Below are positions 60,728 through 64,000 of a stretch of 64,000 nucleotides of DNA, in pieces. Source of the DNA: Phaeobacter sp. 22II1-1F12B (lineage in GTDB: Bacteria > Pseudomonadota > Alphaproteobacteria > Rhodobacterales > Rhodobacteraceae); assembly GCF_002210165.1 (NCBI RefSeq), contig NZ_AQQP01000003.1, positions 370,708 through 434,707 of the forward strand. Direction: 5' to 3'. A model generated the notes under the pieces. The model was given only the letters and a program-made list of their open reading frames with translations, ran no database searches and was not told where the DNA came from. Made by a program: the position numbers and the translations under genes. Numbering within the stretch: position 1 is the first letter of the stretch; the number at the start of each line of letters is the position of its first letter.

Positions 60728-61336
60728 ATGTCGGATGCATTCATTTTTGACTGCGAATTTCTGACGGCCGATGGCGCGCCCTCGCGGTTCTGGTGCGGGC
60801 CGTTTGACCCTGACCCGGTGGTGGCGCAGATCGGGATCGTCCGGCTGGGGCTGGAGGGAGATTTTCCGATTGCCGAGACCAAGCGGCTTTACGTTGTGCC
60901 GCCGGATCGGGCGGGCGGTCGGCAGGCGCTAGATCCGCTTTTCACGCGGCTGACCGGGATCGATGAGGAGGTGATCGATAGCGAGGGGCTGGCGCTGGAA
61001 CAGGCACTGGCCGAGGTCGAGGCGTTTTGTGGTGGGGCGAAGCTCTGGTCCTGGGGCAAGGACGAATTCAACATGCTGGCGATCAGCTGTTATGTCGCGG
61101 GGATTGTGCCGCCGATTCCTGTCACGCAGTTTGGAAATGCCTGTCAGTTGCTGCTGAAAGCGGGCATGCCCTATGAGGAACTCAAGATGACGCGGAGCAA
61201 CACGCTTTCGGCTTATTTCGGTATCGACCACCCGCCGCTGCGGGGGCATGACGCGCTGGATGATGCGCTTTCGGTGGCCTATGCGATGCAGCATCTGCTG
61301 AAGGAAGGTCGATTGTCGCCTTTGGAATTCGCATGA
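60728..61336 (+). CDS. 3'-5' exonuclease (DEDDh family)
   Basis: A 202-residue nuclease. FIFDCEFLTADG supplies the first Asp and Glu, the middle acidic residue is in LWSWGKDEFNMLAIS, and RGHDALDDALSVAYAMQHL gives the HxxxxD set of exo motif III. The fold resembles the DNA polymerase III epsilon/RNase T group. It may trim DNA or RNA; no partner is evident. AGGGAAGCAG precedes the ATG. The stop overlaps an ATG for the next frame (ATGA). Confidence 0.82.
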   Translation: MSDAFIFDCEFLTADGAPSRFWCGPFDPDPVVAQIGIVRLGLEGDFPIAETKRLYVVPPDRAGGRQALDPLFTRLTGIDEEVIDSEGLALEQALAEVEAFCGGAKLWSWGKDEFNMLAISCYVAGIVPPIPVTQFGNACQLLLKAGMPYEELKMTRSNTLSAYFGIDHPPLRGHDALDDALSVAYAMQHLLKEGRLSPLEFA

Positions 61337-61744
61337 GGTGCCGGTTGTGGAAGATATGCGGCAGAAGACCTGCGAGGGTTCTATCTGGGTTATATCGACT
61401 GCCTGAACCGACGAAACTGGGCGGCACTGGGCGGTTTTGTGCACGCGGAGGTGGCGCATAATGGCACCCGGATCGGGCTATCCGGCTATCGGGAGATGCT
61501 GGAGGGCGATGTGGCGGCCATTCCCGACCTGTTCTTCGATGTGCGGATGATTCTGTACGACGGACCGGTCATTGCCAGCCGCATCCATTTCGACTGCACG
61601 CCTGTCGGGCCGCTGTTTGGCCTGCCGGTAAACTGGCGGCGCGTGCGATTTGGCGAGAACGTGTTCTACGAGATCGAAGAGGGCCGGATCTGGCGGGTCT
61701 GGTCGGTGATCGACAAGGATGCCATCCGCCAGCAGATCGAATGA
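61337..61744 (+). CDS. NTF2/SnoaL-like protein with uncertain or frameshifted start
   Basis: The visible protein includes LRGFYLGYIDCLNRRNWAAL, then FVHAEVAHNGTRIGLSGYRE and GRIWRVWSVIDKDAIRQQIE, a SnoaL-like (polyketide cyclase, NTF2 fold) domain. The family-like segment begins about 25 codons upstream of the first usable start in frame (GTG at 61439), and the frame opens right after the exonuclease stop with no ATG, GTG or TTG. An ATG at 61333 overlapping the exonuclease TGA lies in another frame, so a one-base change near 61355-61370 would restore a full gene. It may be a frameshifted gene, a sequence error or a case of non-canonical start. Confidence 0.65.
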   Translation, partial: GAGCGRYAAEDLRGFYLGYIDCLNRRNWAALGGFVHAEVAHNGTRIGLSGYREMLEGDVAAIPDLFFDVRMILYDGPVIASRIHFDCTPVGPLFGLPVNWRRVRFGENVFYEIEEGRIWRVWSVIDKDAIRQQIE

Positions 61745-61790
61745 AATGCCCGGCGCGGGCCGAGGCCAGCGCCGGGCGGATTAGTTGGGA

Positions 61791-62435
61791 TCAGGCTTTT
61801 TCGAGCAGCGTGTAGGTGGTTATCAGCTCGTTCTGGGTCTGGCCGCGCATGATCTTGCCATTCGCGTCGCGTTTGCTTTTCGCACCCGCAGCCCGCTTGA
61901 TGAGGCGGCCCATCTGCTGGTTGATCGGCGCCTGCGCCCGGGCAAGGGCGCGATCATCGGCGGTTTTGGCATCGACAGCGATTTCGTAATTGTCGACGAA
62001 TTCGATTTCGCTCGACGCTTTACGGACCACGGTCAGGATGAAGTTTTCGTCGAAACCGCCCTCGGCATCTACTTCTCGGGCGAGTTCGACCGCACGGTCG
62101 AGCACGGCACGTTTGGCCGCGATGCGCCGGGCCATCGGATCCTCGGCAGGGGCGTTTTGGATCACGTAGGTTTCGGCCATCTTCTGCATGAAGGGGGCGA
62201 TATCCATACCGGCGGCTTTTGCAGCCGCGCCGACGAACTTGCGCACCTCGGTATCGAGCAGGAAAGTGACGGTGTTCTGTTCGACCATCCGCTTGCGTTT
62301 CAGCGCGCGCTTTTGGGCGAGGGTCGGTTTTTCGCCGGTTTCGGCGGATGTCGCAGCGTCGGCACGAGCGCCTGTTTTGGCCTTGCCGGCACGCTTTTTA
62401 TTCGGTTTTTCAAGTGTCTCTAGTGTTGCTGGCAT
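61791..62435 (-). CDS. Ribbon-helix-helix-like hypothetical protein
   Basis: A 214-residue protein with a Lys/Arg/Ala-rich disordered N-terminus (1-50), then a ribbon-helix-helix pattern: strand TVTFLL (55-60), helix DTEVRKFVGAAAKAAGM and helix APFMQKMAETYVIQN. A mixed helical C-terminal part follows (ARRIAAKRAVLDRAVELARE). RHH proteins bind DNA as dimers on short palindromes, and two AACATA-N9-TATGTT sites lie directly upstream, so autoregulation is likely (inference). Start at 62435 has GGAGG six bases before it; an ATG at 62456 overlaps the first operator. Confidence 0.68.
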   Translation of the reverse strand: MPATLETLEKPNKKRAGKAKTGARADAATSAETGEKPTLAQKRALKRKRMVEQNTVTFLLDTEVRKFVGAAAKAAGMDIAPFMQKMAETYVIQNAPAEDPMARRIAAKRAVLDRAVELAREVDAEGGFDENFILTVVRKASSEIEFVDNYEIAVDAKTADDRALARAQAPINQQMGRLIKRAAGAKSKRDANGKIMRGQTQNELITTYTLLEKA

Positions 62436-62451
62436 TTCAGCCTCCGTTCTC

Positions 62452-62472
62452 AACATAGTTTCAAACTATGTT
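62452..62472. promoter_or_regulatory. Operator 1, AACATA-N9-TATGTT
   Basis: The 21-base site is palindromic over its full length except the centre base (C at 62462). It overlaps a candidate minus-strand -10 TAGTTT at 62463-62468, which lies 17 bases from TTGACT at 62486-62491, so a bound protein would block this promoter. Confidence 0.7.
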
Positions 62473-62489
62473 TTTTGACCTCAAAAGTC

Positions 62490-62510
62490 AACATAACCGC
62501 AGAGTATGTT
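62490..62510. promoter_or_regulatory. Operator 2, AACATA-N9-TATGTT
   Basis: AACATA at 62490-62495 and TATGTT at 62505-62510 repeat the arms and 9-base spacing of operator 1, with an unrelated spacer. The centres are 38 bp apart. It overlaps the candidate -35 TTGACT of the RHH-like gene and is 108 bases upstream of metY. Confidence 0.68.
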
Positions 62511-62617
62511 CCGATCATGACCGGCGGGTGACATTGCCGTGCAGCGCCATGGTTGTTGCCCTGATCGACGCGATGACCTAGGCATATGCGACACATCTGA
62601 ACACGGGAGAGAGACAG

Positions 62618-63910
62618 ATGAGCGACGCCCCCAGTTATGGTTTCGACACCTTGCAGATCCATGCCGGCGCGCGGCCCGATCCGGCCACCGGCGCGCGGCA
62701 GACGCCGATCTACCAGACCACCGCCTATGTCTTTCGCGATGCCGATCACGCGGCGGCTTTGTTCAACCTGCAAGAGGTCGGCTATATCTATTCGCGCCTG
62801 ACCAATCCGACGGTGGCCGTGCTGCAGGAACGTATTGCCACGCTTGAGGGCGGGGTCGGCGCGGTCTGCTGTTCCTCGGGCCACGCGGCGCAGATCATGG
62901 CGTTGTTCCCCCTGATGGCGCCCGGGCGCAACGTGGTGGTGTCCACCCGTCTTTATGGCGGCACGGTCACGCAGATGTCGCAGACCATCAAACGGTTCGG
63001 CTGGAGCGCGAAATTCGTGGATTTCGACGATCTGGGTGCGCTGGAGGCGGCGATTGACGAGGACACCCGCGCGGTCTTCTGTGAAAGCGTCGCGAACCCC
63101 GGCGGCTATATCACCGATCTGGACGCGGTTTCGGCAGTGGCCGACAAGGCGGGGCTGCCGCTGATCGTGGATAACACTTCGGCCACGCCTTATCTGTGCC
63201 GACCCATCGAACATGGCGCGACGCTGGTGGTGCATTCGACCACGAAGTACCTCACCGGCAATGGCACGGTGACCGGTGGCTGCATCGTGGATTCGGGCAA
63301 GTTCGACTGGGCGGCCTCGGGCAAGTTCCCGTCTCTGTCGGAACCGGAACCCGCCTATCACGGGCTGAAATTCGCGGAAACCTTTGGTCCGCTGGCCTTT
63401 ACCTTTCACGGGATCGCTGTTGGTCTGCGCGATCTGGGCATGACGATGAACCCACAGGGCGCGCACTACACGCTGATGGGGATCGAGACCCTGTCGCTGC
63501 GGATGGAGCGTCACGTGGCCAACGCGGTGAAAGTCGCGAAATGGCTGGAACAGGACGAGCGGGTCGATTTCGTGACCTATGCGGGTCTGGAATCCTCGCC
63601 TTATTACGAACGTGTGTCGCGCATCTGCCCCAAGGGCGCGGGCGGGCTTTTCACCTTTGCGCTCAAGGGCGGGTACGAGGCCTGCGTGAAGTTCGTCAAC
63701 GCGCTCGATATCTTTTCCCATGTGGCGAACCTTGGCGATACGCGCTCGCTGGTGATCCATTCCGCCTCGACCACGCACCGTCAGCTTACGGCGGAGCAGC
63801 AGGAAGCGGCGGGCGCCGGGCCGAACATGGTGCGGATTTCCATCGGGATCGAGGATGCGGACGATCTGATCGCGGATCTGGATCAGGCGCTGGCCAAAGC
63901 CTCGGCCTGA
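62618..63910 (+). CDS. metY: O-acetylhomoserine aminocarboxypropyltransferase
   Basis: A 430-residue PLP enzyme making homocysteine from O-acetylhomoserine and sulfide. TLQIHAGARPDPATGARQTP and IYQTTAYVFRDADHAAALFN open the Cys/Met metabolism fold; EGGVGAVCCSSGHAAQIMAL and VDNTSATPYLCRPIEHGATL bind PLP, with the Schiff-base Lys in HSTTKYLTGNG. The extra length over MetZ/MetB (about 400) and the C-terminal FVNALDIFSHVANLGDTRSL place it in the MetY group. GGGAGAGAG precedes the ATG. No SAM riboswitch is visible upstream. Confidence 0.95.
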   Translation: MSDAPSYGFDTLQIHAGARPDPATGARQTPIYQTTAYVFRDADHAAALFNLQEVGYIYSRLTNPTVAVLQERIATLEGGVGAVCCSSGHAAQIMALFPLMAPGRNVVVSTRLYGGTVTQMSQTIKRFGWSAKFVDFDDLGALEAAIDEDTRAVFCESVANPGGYITDLDAVSAVADKAGLPLIVDNTSATPYLCRPIEHGATLVVHSTTKYLTGNGTVTGGCIVDSGKFDWAASGKFPSLSEPEPAYHGLKFAETFGPLAFTFHGIAVGLRDLGMTMNPQGAHYTLMGIETLSLRMERHVANAVKVAKWLEQDERVDFVTYAGLESSPYYERVSRICPKGAGGLFTFALKGGYEACVKFVNALDIFSHVANLGDTRSLVIHSASTTHRQLTAEQQEAAGAGPNMVRISIGIEDADDLIADLDQALAKASA

Positions 63911-64000
63911 GGCATCGCCTTCCTAAAAACGAAAAGCGCGCCACTGTGAGTGGAGCCATTCCGACTTGTAGGACACACGCCCTACCTGCCTGCCGACCGA

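Noticed and set aside
62511..62617. SAM-II or SAM/SAH riboswitch upstream of metY
   Set aside because: I looked for the SAM-II core (CTGAT, AACC, CTAAA-like segments) and for the SAM/SAH pseudoknot; the region does not contain them in order.
1..64000. tRNA, rRNA, insertion sequence or prophage genes
   Set aside because: I saw no tRNA-like cloverleaf with CCA context, no rRNA core sequence, no transposase motif and no attachment-site duplication; the RTX insertion shows no flanking repeats by eye.

Overview
The window looks like a chromosomal segment of a marine alphaproteobacterium of the Rhodobacterales (Roseobacter group). The evidence is uniformly high GC outside intergenic gaps, a DddL-type DMSP lyase, a HemP, a gamma-glutamylmethylamide (GMA) / N-methylglutamate-synthase type cluster, a reductive pyrimidine pathway under a RutR-like regulator, an aerobic 2-aminobenzoyl-CoA type aromatic operon, and many small conserved proteins typical of this order. 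I saw no rRNA, tRNA, CRISPR array, transposase or phage gene.

Layout. 0-2 kb: the end of a surface-polysaccharide locus (a glycosyltransferase cut by the window edge, a GT2 glycosyltransferase and a sulfotransferase). 2.7-8.9 kb: purU, an XRE-cupin regulator and a four-gene amidotransferase / GXGXG / FMN synthase / glutamine-synthetase-like cluster (mgsABC-gmaS type). 9.3-13.3 kb: hemP with a partner gene, and a dctPQM TRAP transporter. 13.8-17.1 kb: acs-adk and convergent dddL. 17.3-21 kb: housekeeping and small conserved genes including apbC/mrp. 21-33 kb: a periplasmic Mo/W formate dehydrogenase locus with maturation proteins, a tiny Tat protein, an RTX protein inserted between fdhB and fdhC, a WD40-cytochrome c fusion, a 41-residue membrane peptide and a HTH-PBP regulator. 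34-36.4 kb: a tungstate ABC transporter. 37-50.3 kb: an NMT1-type ABC transporter, dihydropyrimidinase, beta-ureidopropionase-type hydrolase, cupin, rutR, an MFS transporter and preA/preT. 50.5-57.6 kb: a tightly coupled aromatic-CoA operon. 57.6-63.9 kb: a YafY/WYL regulator, assorted hypothetical genes, a ribbon-helix-helix-like protein and metY.

How the genes could work together. Two one-carbon/nitrogen themes run through the window. Methylamine-derived C1 units, or formyl-THF in general, would be released as formate by PurU; the formate dehydrogenase about 20 kb away could oxidise it, and the adjacent tungstate importer could supply its metal. Uracil or thymine would be reduced by PreTA, opened by dihydropyrimidinase and decarbamoylated by the M20 hydrolase, under RutR, for which a perfect operator is visible.

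The most interesting non-coding signals are three. First, an array of GTRCAC-like hexamers on an 11-bp period occurs upstream of the XRE-cupin regulator and again, almost identically, upstream of the ABC-transporter ATPase 36 kb away, implying one regulon across the two nitrogen clusters. Second, twin AACATA-N9-TATGTT operators precede the ribbon-helix-helix-like gene near 62.5 kb. Third, a dispersed intergenic element of about 33 bp is present four times. Protein calls come from reading motifs in translated sequence; no database search was run.
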